Below, in pieces: positions 44,536-56,709 of a DNA stretch of 64,000 nt (the stretch's first letter is position 1; the number at the start of each line of letters is the position of its first letter). The stretch comes from Pseudisothecium myosuroides (taxonomy: Eukaryota > Streptophyta > Bryopsida > Hypnales > Lembophyllaceae). The translations under genes and the position numbers were made by a program. The stretch is taken from contig OX637293.1 in assembly GCA_951799445.1 (NCBI GenBank), forward strand, positions 25,606,001 through 25,670,000, given 5' to 3'. The notes under the pieces were generated by a model. The model saw only the letters and a list, made by a program, of their open reading frames with translations, made no database searches and was not told the DNA's origin.

Positions 44536-47500
44536 ATGGCACCGGCGTGGAAACAAGTTATCGAGAGTTTCTCGAGGCAGTTGCTTCATCAGAAATTGTA
44601 TTTCGTGAGGAATTGCGAATCGAACTGCACGAGGACGATTCTTGCAAACACGTGGAAGCATTTAGTGAGGCACTCCGTCAGTCTGATCATGGTTTCAGAA
44701 AACTCGGTCTCGGGTTTTGGGATGGCTCCCCAGTCCGATTTGCCAAGTGCGTCTCAAGTGTGCTTGTTGGAAATGACGGTATTCAAGATCTCAGTATAGT
44801 CTTGGGTGACCTAAAGGAAGTGATGGGCAGAGAGGTGACTGCGGAGTTTACAGCCAATATTGCTGTGCCCAAAAATCTTCGAATCCTCAAATCATTTGAA
44901 ATGTGGGCAACAAAGTTGGATGGAGAGGGAATGGAGCAGTTGATGAAGCCCTTCCAAGGCCCTCCCAGTGTGCTTGAATACCTGCAATTTGAAAATATAA
45001 CATCCGATGCTCAGCTTGAACATATTAGTGGTGTGCTTGCCTCAAGCACATCCCTCAAAAAACTCTCTATCAATTCTTCTATTTCATCGAGGGTCAAGGA
45101 GGTCTTCACGGGAGGATACACGAGCATAGGAGTTGCATTGTGTTCCAATCAATCTCTTAATTCCCTTACTTGTGGAATTTCTAGCAGTTTGGAGTTGAAG
45201 GCATTGTTGGATTCCCTAATGCCCAAGACCAACAATCTCCAACCCAATACCACCCTCACCCACTTTAGTTTACTTGGATCAATTGTAGGGAAAGAGGGGA
45301 TTAAAGCTTTAGTTGACATGATTTGCACCAACTCTTCCTTGCTAGAATTGGATTTGAGTAAGATACACGATATATCTTCGCATGATATAGAAGGCATTGA
45401 GAACGTTTTGGCTATCTTAGAAGCCCTCAAGACCAACATATCTCTAAAGAGAATTAAATTTCAAGGGTGTGGAGCTGTTGGTGGTTACAAAGTACTTGGA
45501 GCTATGATGGATTTACTCTTGGAGAATCATTGCATTGAAGACATTAGATTGTTTGGCACAGGATTGGAAGAGTCCGTAGATGCAGACTATGTGTACTCTG
45601 CATTATCAAAGAGAAGAAAAGTGAAACTGTGGAGTATTATACAAGGCATGGCAAATGTGAAACCGACATCTGGACGAGTGTTTTTGTGTGGAAATCCATA
45701 TGCCGGTAAGTCACACTTACACTGAATATTTTGTAGTTATATACTCAATTTTTACCTTGCAAATAGTTTATGATTGATTTTCATTAATTGCTTTTCAAAA
45801 AAAAAATGGATATTAAACTACAGAGGTTCTCATATGTTTTCTTACATCTCAAAAATTGCCATAACTAATAGAAAATTTAGATTTTTTTTCAAAAAAATTT
45901 GGACATGTTGAAGTACAAGTAAGATATTTGAATAAAATACTTTCTCAAAAAAAAAAAAATAATAATTTTTAACACAATTACAATATATTTCAAGATTCTT
46001 TATTAAGATAAATGAGAAATCCTATTAGAATATATGGTCAAAGTTTTATGAATTCTAAAACTTGAGTGTACCAGTTATATATTATTGATTGAAATATGAC
46101 TTTCAATGTTTAGATTTTTTAGATATCACTCCAAAAATCTCCCAACAAATCAAGAAAAATCATTTGTAAATATAATATATAACTATTCATTTTTCTACAA
46201 ATTCTTAGATACTTTTGGAATGTATTGTTTAAAAAAAACATTTAGCATCATATTTCACTCAATAAAAATTCATGAATTTTTTACCTCAAAATTTGAAAAT
46301 GGATTTTTGTTTGACTTACTCAAGAATAAAGAATCTTGAAATTTGTATTTGCATTAAAAGTTCATTTAATTCTCATCATTAAATTTGAATTGGATTTTAA
46401 AAAACCATTTTACACAAGTGTGTTACTTTTACCTCAACACATTTAAAACTTGTTAATAAAATCTAAATTTTCAATTAGTTATAACAATTTTTGTAAGTGT
46501 ACAAACCATTTTGAGAACCATTTCATATGGGATATGCAGATGAGTTCCTTCAATTGTTCATAAATATAGCAACCAACATTTATTTAACCTCTTAAGTCTT
46601 GAAGAGCTTTTGATGATTTCAACAAATTATAATGAACGTTTCTATTTTGTAGTTAAGAATTTCTGGTCAAAATATTAAGTCGAAGTGTTATATTTGGATA
46701 CAATTTTCACTTGAGGTTTTTATACATGCATAAATGCACAAGATAGGAATTGCTTACTAAAACATCCTCACGTCTCAAATCATTAATATTTTTCAATTTC
46801 ATACAAAATTATTTACAAGTTTAGTTGCCTTCTCTTTATTCATATCCTCCCATTCAATACTTATTCAAAAAATGAGAATATGTATGCTATTTCTTTACAT
46901 TCAATCTTTTTTTGGCACCTTCAACACATATTCCTAATGTGCTGAAATAACAACACTAGTTGTCAAGTTCACTCATTTTTAAATGAACCAAAGTTTAAAA
47001 TATAAAACTTAAACTTTGTGATGAAACTTTGAACTAGAACAGTTTCATATGACATTTCAGCTACATGAACTTGCGACAAAAGTAAAGTCTACTGTTGTAG
47101 AATATCCATTCTATTAAATGAACAAAGCAATCCTCACTATAGTTTTAATTAAAGTCATTAGAATAAACACAAAAGGAGGGATTTAGGAGTACTTTGACAA
47201 ATAATAATTTAATTTGATTCAATATTGGTCACATAATACTTCAAAATTTCAAGATCTAACCAAACATCTTCAATATCGTATGAGTGATGTGACAAATGTA
47301 TGAATATTACGTTCAAATCTAAGCTATTTTAACCTAGTATGTTGCTTCTTTGCAGGTAAAACAAGATTGCGAATGTCGATGAAGGAATTGAAGGAATTTA
47401 AAAAAGAAGACAAAATTCCAAGACGGTCAAGAATTCAAGAAAAAATAAAGAAAGCTTTCAAACCATCAAATATTCCTCCAAAACTGTTGATGAAGGACAT

Positions 47501-50361
47501 TCAACTTGAACGTACGCATGGCATTGAAGTCGACACTATTATATGTGATGACATTGGCATTACCATTTGGGACATGGCGGGTCAAACCGACTATCATTCT
47601 TTCCATGAGCTAGTGATGCCAAATCTATCAGCCAATGGAAGCTGTTCAATGTTTTTGCTCATGTGCAATCCCATGGAACAATCTAATCTCTCTCAAGGAC
47701 GTAAGCTCTCAGTTATAAAAGATGAACTCGAGTCTTGGTTGCGATTCATTGCTTCCAATACACGACGATCGCTTTCATTTCGCCCGCATGTGTCCATAGT
47801 AATGACACACTTTGACTATTGGAAGGATGATCATGCATTGGCAACACGCATTGATGATGTGGTTTTGGAATTGAAATCTCAATTCAAAGAGGTCCTTGAA
47901 TTTGATGAAGACAAGTCCGTATTCAAGGTGGATGGTAGAGATGTATTCCATGCTCATAGTGTGTTTACTTTCACCAAATCGCACTTGAAGCAATTGTTGG
48001 AGAGATTGCCCAAAACCATACGTGCATGTGAAGAAGTAAAACGTTTGGTGACATCTTGGAATGCGGACCAATCAAAACAACCGTTGTTGAAATGGGACGA
48101 ATTTTGTGAAGGCATGTATAAGGAAGTGGAGGAGTTGAATGATGTGGATGAGGAGCTTGCTAAAAGGCGGAAGGAGTTTGTAGCTATATCATTGAATGAT
48201 GGAGGGCACATCATCTACAATGAGCAAGAAGGAGTTGTCATTGCAAATCCCCATTGGTTTTGTCACAACATCATTGGACAATTCCTACACCAATGCACAA
48301 TCGAGGGTCCTAGATTAGACATGGTTTCATCAAATGGGATCATATCAATTGACCATGTGAGGCGTCTTATATTGAAACTTATTGAAGGCCAAGGAGACAT
48401 GGAGAAGCAATTTGATGACATCTTGAGCATGATGATCAAACTATGTATTTGCTATAAACAAGATGCTCATCACATTATGATTCCATCAACGTTGAAAAAC
48501 AAGCTCAATAACTTGAGTTGGTCAAGACACGATGAAGCAACAAGCTTCACATATGTTGGAAGAAGGTTGGCCTGCAAGGATTGAACCAAGACAATGTTGA
48601 CTCCAGGCTTCTTTACACGTCTTCAGGTGAATTTTGAATTCCTATGATACTTTGATGCTTAAAATCCAGGAAATTATTGTGCTTACATGTTTTAAATTGA
48701 GTTGTTATTGTGTATTGTTGTTCTAATGTAAAATATTAAGTACACCATCCTATTATAATGATAATCTTGCTAATATTAGCAAACCTAGATATTTTTGAAT
48801 GGATTCAAATGTGCTAGATTTATATTTTTGATTTAGTATAAATATTAGATTCATAAATATCATATTTGGATTTTAAAGCAAATCATGAGGTGCATGATCT
48901 GGAGGTCTAGGATTTTACATTGCATTTAATCTCTATTATTTACAATTCATTGGTTGACATGTTGTGCAGGTTTCTTTCTTCAAAATGCTTCAAACCAAGA
49001 ATGCTCAAGACACTTATGAGGTATTTCAAGATGTTATTAAATTCATTAGTGAAGGAATTGAAGCCATTCTCCAATTCAATGATGGTGATGTTGACATCCT
49101 TTTACGATCCCATCAATGCCAAGATAATGTGATGGAATTCCTTGAAAACGGAATACTCATGCACATCAAACATCATCAAAAAGATCCCACATTGGGTTGC
49201 CCCGGCGTCCTTCTAGAGGATTACATTTTGCGACCTGCATGTGTGGAAAAGTTGCTTCATCCTAAGCATCGCAAAAATCAATTTGTTCACATGAAAGATC
49301 TAGAATTGGAGGTTATCAACAATAATGTAGATGCTACACATAATTGGACATTGTGTGAAGGCTTGGATGTGGGGTTCAGCAAGGTGAAGACATTATTAGG
49401 AGACTTGGCATGGAAAAAACTTTTGGAAAGGAGGTCACATCATCTTCAAGAATACCACAAGGAGATCCAATCTTTGAATACTTTGATTCAAAATGATCCT
49501 TCCAAGTGCAATGAGAAGAATGCTTTATCAACTACTTCATTTTGGCAAATGCCTCAAAAACTCCTATATGGACCATTGGATGCCAAAATAGACCACTTAA
49601 TATGGGAGAATCGTGAACAACACAAAGAGACAATGTCGAAATTGGATGATGTAGTGCAATTGATTCAAAGATTGGAACGTGGCATCAAGAACATGCAAAG
49701 GGAGTTATTGCACGAGGTGTGTTCAAGGATTGACGATTTGATGAAATTCTCTGTGGAGATGCAAATATTACAAATTCCAAGGCTAGCTTATCTTTGTGAA
49801 ATTGGAAAAAGGAAGCTTTTGACAAGATGGGTGCCTGATCTTGACAATATCCAACTTCACCTTATGTGTGAAAGTAGACACGGATTCCATGAGGTTTCAA
49901 GCCAAGAAGGTTGTATGGTCAATTTTGGAACGGAACGCACAAAGAGGTTTCTTGCCATGTTAGTTTGGGGGTTGAAGATAGTCACCATATTGACAAAGAT
50001 TGGTGCACATGTTGCTTGTGGGATGGGTGCAATGGTCCCCAATTTTAGTGATGGTGGTAGTTTTATAGCCTTGATTCTTGACACTCCTGGGCTTTTGGAT
50101 TACCGGATTCCTACGGCCACTTTGAAATCCTTGCCAGATGATTTGAGAGTCCAGTCGAGGATCTTGATTGATGATGGATTAAATGTTGAAGCTCAAAGGT
50201 GGTTGCGAGATTTTTTGGAGCCACAATGCCAAAGTAAGAGAGAGTTTTATGATAAATTTAAATTGAGGAAGGTTAAATATAGAGAGGTGAGTGAATCCAT
50301 AGGTTGGATTTGTGATGAATGCATTTCAAGGGATCAAAATGAAATTGATGAATTGAAATAG
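44536..50361 (+). CDS. ROCO-family LRR-ROC-COR GTPase, disrupted by an in-frame TGA
   Basis: Three exons: to 45705, 47356-48626 and 48970-50361; phases 1 and 0 are consistent. Counting from 44547, leucine-rich repeats occupy residues ~110-360. The ROC G1 P-loop GNPYAGKT is split by intron 1 inside its second glycine codon. G3 is DMAGQ (47571-47585) and G4 THFD (47805-47816). The COR domain follows (KWDEFCEGMYKEVEEL; HIIYNEQEGVVIANPHWFC; then LTPGFFTRLQ joined to VSFFKMLQ). The C-terminal ~440 residues contain a heptad-like coiled coil and end WICDECISR. Family knowledge: ROCO proteins are dimeric GTPases; the plant example TORNADO1 acts in leaf and root patterning. Problems: TGA at 48582-48584 in the middle of a conserved COR motif (CKD-stop-TKTMLTPGFF), and no ATG in the LRR frame. 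The ATG at 44536 (MAPAWKQVIESF) is one base out of phase with the continuing LEAVASSEIVF. Probably a recently inactivated copy; an assembly error is the alternative. Confidence 0.85.
45706..47355 (+). other. ROCO intron 1 (1650 bp)
   Basis: Starts CCG|GTAAGT and ends TTCTTTGCAG. It is strongly AT-rich compared with the exons on either side. No repeat-family insertion or embedded gene was recognised; the open frame at 46106-46339 is AT-rich noise. Confidence 0.85.
48627..48969 (+). other. ROCO intron 2 (343 bp)
   Basis: Starts CTTCAG|GTGAAT and ends TTGTGCAG. It lies inside COR in phase 0, joining FFTRLQ to VSFFKMLQ. AT-rich, no embedded feature. Confidence 0.85.
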
Positions 50362-51060
50362 AGTGCTAAGTAGGGAACGTCTAGACATTATATTAGAATA
50401 TGATGTGTATCATGATGTAGACATCACTTAGTGTGTCTAATGACTTAAAATGACAAATATGTTTTTTTTCATTATCGTTTGAGTTTATTATAAGTTTTTT
50501 TCAAAGATTAATGTTAGTTTTCATCAAAATTAAGTTGATTATTTTTTATAGAATCAAATATATTTTATTTGGCTGAAGTCTATAGGACTACAAGTTTTGC
50601 AACCACTTGGTATAGATTATGGAGCATTTGGTGTAGAGTTGAACTACCATGTTCAAAAGCATTCTGACTTTTCAACTTTTGTAGATTTCAATTGTTTATC
50701 ATTTAATGTTAGATTATATTATGAAATTCCTTGTTTGGCAAGTTCCTTTTTAAAAATGTGATGTCAAATCATTTTTATTGGTTTGCAAACATTTGCAAAG
50801 ACGGAGATTCAAATTGGATTATTTATGGTGTTTTTAGCAACGGTGCTAGTGTGTGAGCATGAAAATGCAAGCATGTGAGCCTTGAGCACATGTTTAAGTG
50901 GATATCCTACAACCAATGAAGGTGCTTGTAATATAAACACCTATAATATAGGTATCTATAATATAATTACATTATAATCATAGAAGGTTTTTATAATATA
51001 GACACCTATAATATAGGTGTATAGTCTTCTAGGCTCACGGGCTTATGCGCCTATGCTCAC
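50362..51060. other. 3' flank of the ROCO gene with short palindromic repeats
   Basis: 50362-50900 probably holds the 3' UTR and flank; no poly(A) site is certain. At 50930-51020 the phrase CACCTATAATATAGGT and its variants recur four times, making small near-palindromes (for example 51002-51020). Confidence 0.5.
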
Positions 51061-51064
51061 TTAA

Positions 51065-51990
51065 CCCCTAAAGGACCAACATGCCTTTTTTGGCAACATA
51101 AAAATTTTGGGCAGGTACGTGTGACTGGAGATTTTCATATTTTGGGCTGAAATTTTTAAAGAAGGTGGGGACAAGGAATATCTTTCATATGCACCAAATT
51201 TCATGACATTTGGAAATACGAGTCAAAAGTTATGGCCAAATATGCTGTTTGTTGGTCAACTCGGGCAGTTCAGGCAGATCAGAAAAAATCGCTTTTTTCA
51301 AAAATAAAAATTTGAAATTGGTTTATTAGATTTATATGTATGTGGAAAGCTCTGAATCATTCCATTCTGATCAATGAGTCAAACGTTATGAGGATTTTTA
51401 GTTTGCGGGGAATTATGGATTGTCTACTCTAAAATAAACTTTGAAGTCGTTTATTTCACTCAATTTTCAATAGTTTTCAAAAAAAATAAAATTGTAGGGT
51501 GTAGATTGTTTATTACAACATTGCAACCATTGGAATTGGTATTTTTCAATTCCATAATTAACTTCTTAACAATTTAGTGTTTTGAACCATTCTCTACTTC
51601 TTTCTACTTACTATTTTTTTCCTATATGTTGTACAATTCCAAATAATCTGAAATTTTTCAAGCATGTAGCCAACTTGCCCTAAAGAATGAATCCAAAGAA
51701 GCACAACCATTTTGGAATTTTTTTTCATAATAATCTGACCTTGTGAAGTGTAGCTGCCCGATTTTTCGCAAGGCCAAAAAAAGGAGTTTTGCCACTTCAA
51801 ATGCTAATATATTCCAATCTATACGATGGAAATTTCTGAAATTTTTTCCACATATTCTCAAACCAAAATACTACAGGATCCTACGGTTACATGTGTGCAA
51901 AAATGATATTTTTCAAAAATTTGGTACTTGTACTAGAAATGGCAGTTTTAGAGCATTTTTGGTGAGAACATAGTCAAGGAACTTTAGGGG
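51065..51990 (+). mobile_element. TTAA-flanked element (family A, best-preserved ends)
   Basis: A 926-bp block with exact TTAA at 51061-51064 and 51991-51994. Begins CCCCTAAAGGACCAACATGC and ends GGAACTTTAGGGG. The outermost CCCCTAAAG/CTTTAGGGG pairs exactly as a 9-bp TIR. Homologous end to end with 22726-23650 and 38622-39546. Non-coding. Confidence 0.88.
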
Positions 51991-51994
51991 TTAA

Positions 51995-52326
51995 TAGCAA
52001 CCCTTGTATATTTAGCATTTTCTTTTAGTTCCACCATCGTTATGAGTTTAGAGATATTACTAATTATCATTGTATTCACTACACTTTTTTATATATGCTT
52101 TTCCATGTGTAGAATGTTTCATGCAAGTTGCAGTTTATATTCAAAAATTCAATTCACTTGTACAAAATCTTGCGTACAAATTGAAATTGAAGGATAAGAT
52201 TGTCTAATTTTTGTTTCAAATCTACTATTTATATTTACATGAGATTAGTAGGGGAACACTTGAGAGGTGCTTTAAACTACATAACTTTAAAAAAAAAAAA
52301 TGAAACTTGCAAACAAAACTATAAAT
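51995..52326. other. Spacer between two elements, no gene seen
   Basis: AT-rich, no feature recognised. Confidence 0.45.
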
Positions 52327-53057
52327 GGGTGAATGCAAGAAACACCTGTACTATTTTGCGTCACACCTTGCATTTTGATTTGTTTTTTGGCCATAACTTT
52401 TGCGTTTTGGTTCCAAAGGACTCAAGATTTATAGGTTAGGTACTCATGACTATTATATACCTTGCCTAATTTTTTTGTAATTTCCAAAAATAGTTTTATT
52501 GTCCATAAATAGCCCCCATTTTATGTCACACTTGCCAATTTGGAGTTTTTTAGTACTATTTAGTACCCCAAAAAATGAATTTAGAGCTGAAATTTAGAGG
52601 GGATGATCTTCTAGTAGACTTGTAGCTATTATCCAAAGGAATTCAAAAAATATTTTATTGTGTATGGTGTGGAGGTCCACAAATTGCGCTTCTTTTTGCT
52701 TGCATTTTGTAACATATAAAATATTATTTTGGAGTTTTTTTAGGTGACTGACCATCTCCATAGAGTTCTTACAAATTGACAATTTTTATTTTATGTATTT
52801 ACTTTTTTTTCTATTTTCTACTAATTAAAATATCAAAGTATCCATTTTCTTGAGATTTAGCACTTTTCTAGTTCTCCTGCTTAGAGAATTTTTTAATGAG
52901 TTTCCTTTGTTGATTACCTTCATCTTAAAGGTATATACATTGGCCATATTTTTTTATTTTTAAAAAATTATTACTTTTATTTTAAAAGTACTGCAAAAAA
53001 AAATGATGAGTACTATCAAAACACAACAAAATCGACAGGTGTTTCTTGCATTCACCC
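52327..53057 (+). mobile_element. TIR element, reference copy of family F
   Basis: 731 bp with perfect 23-bp terminal inverted repeats starting GGGTGAATGCAAGAAACACC. No clear target duplication (flanks AAAT and AAGT). Non-coding; the interior includes TTTTGCGTCACACCTTGCAT and GGCCATAACTTTTGCGTTTT, which identify copies at 4931, 18619, 58140 and 63679. Confidence 0.85.
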
Positions 53058-53798
53058 AAGTAGATTATCTTAATAATTGAAGTTTATAGAATGCAATATT
53101 TGATTTGAGCAAGTAGACACAAGCTTGTAGCTATGTTCAGTTGTAATAAGGGATTTGGTTAATGTTCTCTTATTTTATTGGCAAAGCTATAGGTCCCAAT
53201 CTAGTTGTTTTATAGATGAATGAAAAATAAATTGAAGTAATTTGCTTTTAGGCTTAGACTAAAATAAAGGCTTCTAAGTGGAAACCATTTTAGTTACCAT
53301 TCTTAGTTTAAAGCCTTGAAGATTAATTTTAGCTCTCTATCAATATGATTGTTCAATTCTTGAATTTTTGTAGTCCTACCTCGTACCGTAGTTGTAGGCT
53401 ACATTTGGTGGAAAAGAATTTTGAAGAAAGATGATAGGTTATTTTTTCAAAAAACATAATTTTTGTATACTAAAAAATATTATCGCAAATTTGTATTATG
53501 CATATGCCAAACGTTTTGTTTTTTTAAATAAATAAATATTTGGTAGAAAGACTATGGAACTTGTCCTTCATGTACATAAGTAAAAAGTAGACATGAGGTC
53601 AAAATACAAGAATGGCTACCTTATTTCTAGTATGATAAGGGAACATATAGGCAATTGAATGTATACTGCAGTATACAAAGTCCTCCCATGCACTCAAGGT
53701 GCACGCTATGTTCAATTTGAACTAATTTAACATTTAAATCTATATTAGAATATCCACCACTTTTCAACATAGCTAATTCATGACATTAATTGAAAAAT
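53058..53798. other. Intergenic, no gene seen
   Basis: AT-rich flank between a family F element and the CACTA element. No feature recognised. Confidence 0.45.
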
Positions 53799-53994
53799 CA
53801 CTACTAGAAAGCCATGACCAAATCAACAAAAAATCAACAGATTTTTATTATTTGAGATAGTAGAATGACCATTTTTGTTGATTTTTGAACTTTTTGTGAA
53901 ATTCAACAAAATTGTATTAACCTTTCTGTTGATTTTAGAAGTACAATGAGTAGTACTAGAAAACCAAGACCAAATCAACAGAATTTAAAGGAAT

Positions 53995-54190
53995 CAAAAA
54001 TCTTTTTGGAATCTTTTTGGAATCTTGTGGAATCTTATAGAATCTTTTGAAATCTTGTAGAATCTTATAGAATCTTATAGAATCTTGTAGAATGTGGTAG
54101 AATCTTGTGGAATCTTGTGAAATCTTGTGGAATCTTTTAAGACTCTTGTAAAAATCTTCTAAGAGTTTTGAAATCTTTGGAAATCTTTGG
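53995..54190. repeat. 10-11 bp tandem repeats (AATCTTGTAG-like) inside the CACTA element
   Basis: Some 17-18 units of AATCTT(G/A)T(A/G)G and variants such as AATCTTTTTGG. Subterminal short repeat arrays are usual in CACTA elements, where they bind the transposase. Confidence 0.85.
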
Positions 54191-54689
54191 AATCCACATA
54201 ATACATTCATAAAATTTTGAAAGATTTTGAAATGTTCTTGTACCGTAGCATTAGGATACTGTTGATATATTGTTGTCAAATAACTATTTAATCTTTTAAG
54301 GCCTTAGGCATAATGTCAAGCCATTTTTTATTCTTAGGCAGGTCCATTTAAGTGCAATATAAATTTGTTGAATACAATTCTTATAAATTTTTTATCCAAA
54401 GTGTATTTCACTACTAGCTCAATGCCTTAAAAATTTCAAAGTAATTTATATGAAGTTACGATTAAAAATTTATGTTTGAAAAAGTCATTTTTTTATGAAC
54501 GGACAAATCCGGGCTGCCATGACAATTAGATTCAATATTGATTAAAAAAATTTATCCATACTTTCAACAAGATTATTGGCATAGTTCCAAAGATCCAATG
54601 GAATTCTTTATACATACTTTAATTCAACAAGATTGTTGACAATTTGATTCAAAGGAATTCTTTTTTTTAGATTTTTTTTATTTAACTTA

Positions 54690-55105
54690 ATTATTCACAA
54701 TTTGTTGTTTTTTGAAGTCAACAGAGTTTGGTGGTCATTTTGACATAGTAGAACAACTTTTTTCAAAAACTTTGTGCTGAGAAAAGTTGGAAAAACAAGT
54801 TAATTTTCATCTCCAAAAATCCGTTTCACATTTGGAGCCTCCAATCAAAAGTTATGAACAAAGTTCAGAGAGGGATTAGAAGGGACATTTTTTTTGACAT
54901 TTTCAAACATCCTCTCTGAATTTTGTCCATAACTTTTGATTGGAGGCTCCAAATCTCAAACAGATTTTTGGAGATGAAAGTTAACTTGATTCTCAAACTT
55001 TTCTAAGTTTAAAGTTTTTGAAAAAAGTTGTTCTACCATGTCTAAATGGCCTCCAAAGTTTGCTGACTTTACAAAGTAAATGAAAAACAATTGAAAGAAC
55101 AAATT
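54690..55105. repeat. Fold-back with ~200-bp arms inside the CACTA element
   Basis: The left arm (54690-54885) and right arm (54905-55105) are near-inverse: GACATAGTAGAACAAC versus GTTGTTCTACCATGTC, and GGAGCCTCCAATCAAAAGTT versus AACTTTTGATTGGAGGCTCC (exact). A diverged single copy of the left-arm sequence occurs at about 62640-62760 in the second CACTA element. Confidence 0.85.
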
Positions 55106-55147
55106 ATATATAGAATTCCACATGCATTTTAAACACTTGCAATAATA

Positions 55148-55212
55148 CATGGCCTAGTGGTTAGGACCTTGGACCTCAACCACAAGGTCCAAGGTTCAAA
55201 CCCCTATGGTGG
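55148..55212 (+). repeat. tRNA-like segment (decayed, Glu-like), possible SINE head
   Basis: Contains an A-box-like TGGCCTAGTGGTTAGG (55150-55165) and a B-box-like GGTTCAAACCC (55193-55203) at tRNA-like spacing. An anticodon arm can be drawn with CTC in the loop, as in tRNA-Glu. The acceptor and T stems pair poorly, so this is not a working tRNA gene. It may be a captured tRNA/SINE fragment. Confidence 0.5.
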
Positions 55213-55300
55213 CACCCGCCCACGTGGCGGGTTGCCTAGGTGGCGGGGCTTTGCTTAGGTGGCCTGTTCGCCTAGGTGGCGCTGCCCCTATGGTGGGCAA
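55213..55300. repeat. GC-rich minisatellite (GCCTAGGTGGCGG units)
   Basis: Four to five 13-17 bp variants of GCCTAGGTGGCGG directly after the tRNA-like segment. GC-rich in a very AT-rich setting; able to form local hairpins (CCCGCC/GGCGGG). Confidence 0.75.
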
Positions 55301-55456
55301 CACAAATAAATAAATTATTTATTTGTCTAAAACAACATAAAAAACAAACAGCTTTAGTTGTATTTTGTTCTAAACAACGCCCCGTAAATGACTGAAAAAT
55401 CAACAGTTTTTAGTTGAATTTTAGTTGTTTTGTTCACAATGTTTCTAGTAGTGAAT

Positions 55457-56705
55457 TCAATACAATTTCACCTTCATAATTTGTACGACATCCACAATAG
55501 AAAAAAATGGAAAAAAAAATTGATTTTTCAACCTTTGTAATCTAAGGTATTGGATATCAAAGTTAGTTATAAATATGCAAAAAATAGTTTTAGAATCATA
55601 TGGACATAATTATACAATTTTTGTGATTCTAAAGACTTATCGATATATTATAAAGTTTGAAAATAATCTCATTTGCTATAAAAAAAAAAGATCTCAAAAC
55701 ACACCTTTGTAGTTTATTGTAACAAAGACTTCTTTATCTATCAAATTGACGTGGTGCAATGTAGTCCAAGAATTAATGAAAGGTGTCACTTGACCTTGGG
55801 GGTCACTTGTCTTGTGGTCTTGTGAAGGTTCCACGATGAACATATTTTTAATTTATATCAATTTCAACTATACATTGGAGTTATCTTTATGTGCGCGGTG
55901 TTAGGGTCTTCTGTGTGGTAATAAGCTTGCAAATTAGAATTTATGTTGCATTTCACCATAATTTTACCAAAGATTTGGAAGGATAATCTTGTTGGGACAA
56001 AATCACTTTAGGATTATTCCTTAAAGGACTTTCCATATTCTTGTTTGGTCAAACTTCATTGGTTATATATTAAATATTTGATATTTTGTCATGTAGTAAT
56101 GTATATATCCAAATTTTTATTTTATTTTTAACAATTAAAAATGTTAAAATGATTTTACATGATTATTCAAAGTATAAACATCATAGTAATTACAAAAATG
56201 CTTAAAATCATATGAAGTTTTTAGCAAAATGGGAGATAATAGTGATCAACACTATGCTGCAATTATTGTATTCCTTGAGCTATCATTTATTAAAAGAAAT
56301 TTGATAGAAAAGCTCAAAAGTGTTGTATTTTAAGGTTTCAAGATGCTACCTTCATAGTGTCACAAAAATTACAATTTAACAATTTTAGAAAAAAAAAGAA
56401 TTAAAAACAAATTACTAGAACTATAATTTTTTAGTCAAACTCCAAGACATTTAAAATCAAGAACTATGTGATATTCAAGATTGACTCTAAAACTATTCCC
56501 CTTGGGCAAGGTTTGTCATTCAAAGGTTAATTTGTTGCATTTTTAATTTCCATTGGGATGTATTAAGTAGTGCATTGCTTACTTAGCATTTTTGTAGATA
56601 TGTTCACAATTATGTGTAGTTTTTGTTTTCAAAAATGGTAGAACTCAAGATTATTTGTACGATTCTAATTTTTGTACCTATGCCTCTCCAAAATCAACCT
56701 CTTTC
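55457..56705. other. Very AT-rich intergenic region, no gene seen
   Basis: Long A/T tracts, no supported frame or element end. Confidence 0.5.
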
Positions 56706-56709
56706 TTAA

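Larger units (their letters stand above)
53799..55453. mobile_element. Non-autonomous CACTA (En/Spm-type) element
   Basis: Starts CACTACTAGAAA (53799-53810), ends with its exact reverse complement TTTCTAGTAGTG (55442-55453), and is flanked by the 3-bp duplication AAT (53796-53798 and 55454-55456). CACTA ends and a 3-bp target are diagnostic of the superfamily. The 5' subterminal region is repeated internally: TACTAGAAAACCAAGACCAAATCAACA at 53955-53981 echoes the terminus at 53801. The 1655-bp interior has no transposase but holds a 10-bp satellite, a ~200-bp-arm fold-back, a tRNA-like segment and a GC-rich minisatellite, all listed separately. Confidence 0.9.

Noticed and set aside
44269..44799. 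Separate 176-codon gene before the ROCO gene
   Set aside because: The frame runs into the ROCO coding region out of phase. Its useful part (MAPAWKQVIESF) appears to be the ROCO N-terminus.
53995..54279. 107-codon minus-strand frame rich in F/Y/K/Q
   Set aside because: It is the translation of the 10-11 bp satellite inside the CACTA element.
55148..55212. Functional tRNA gene
   Set aside because: A and B boxes look tRNA-like, but the acceptor and T stems do not pair and the anticodon stem needs a bulge. Called a decayed tRNA-like segment instead.
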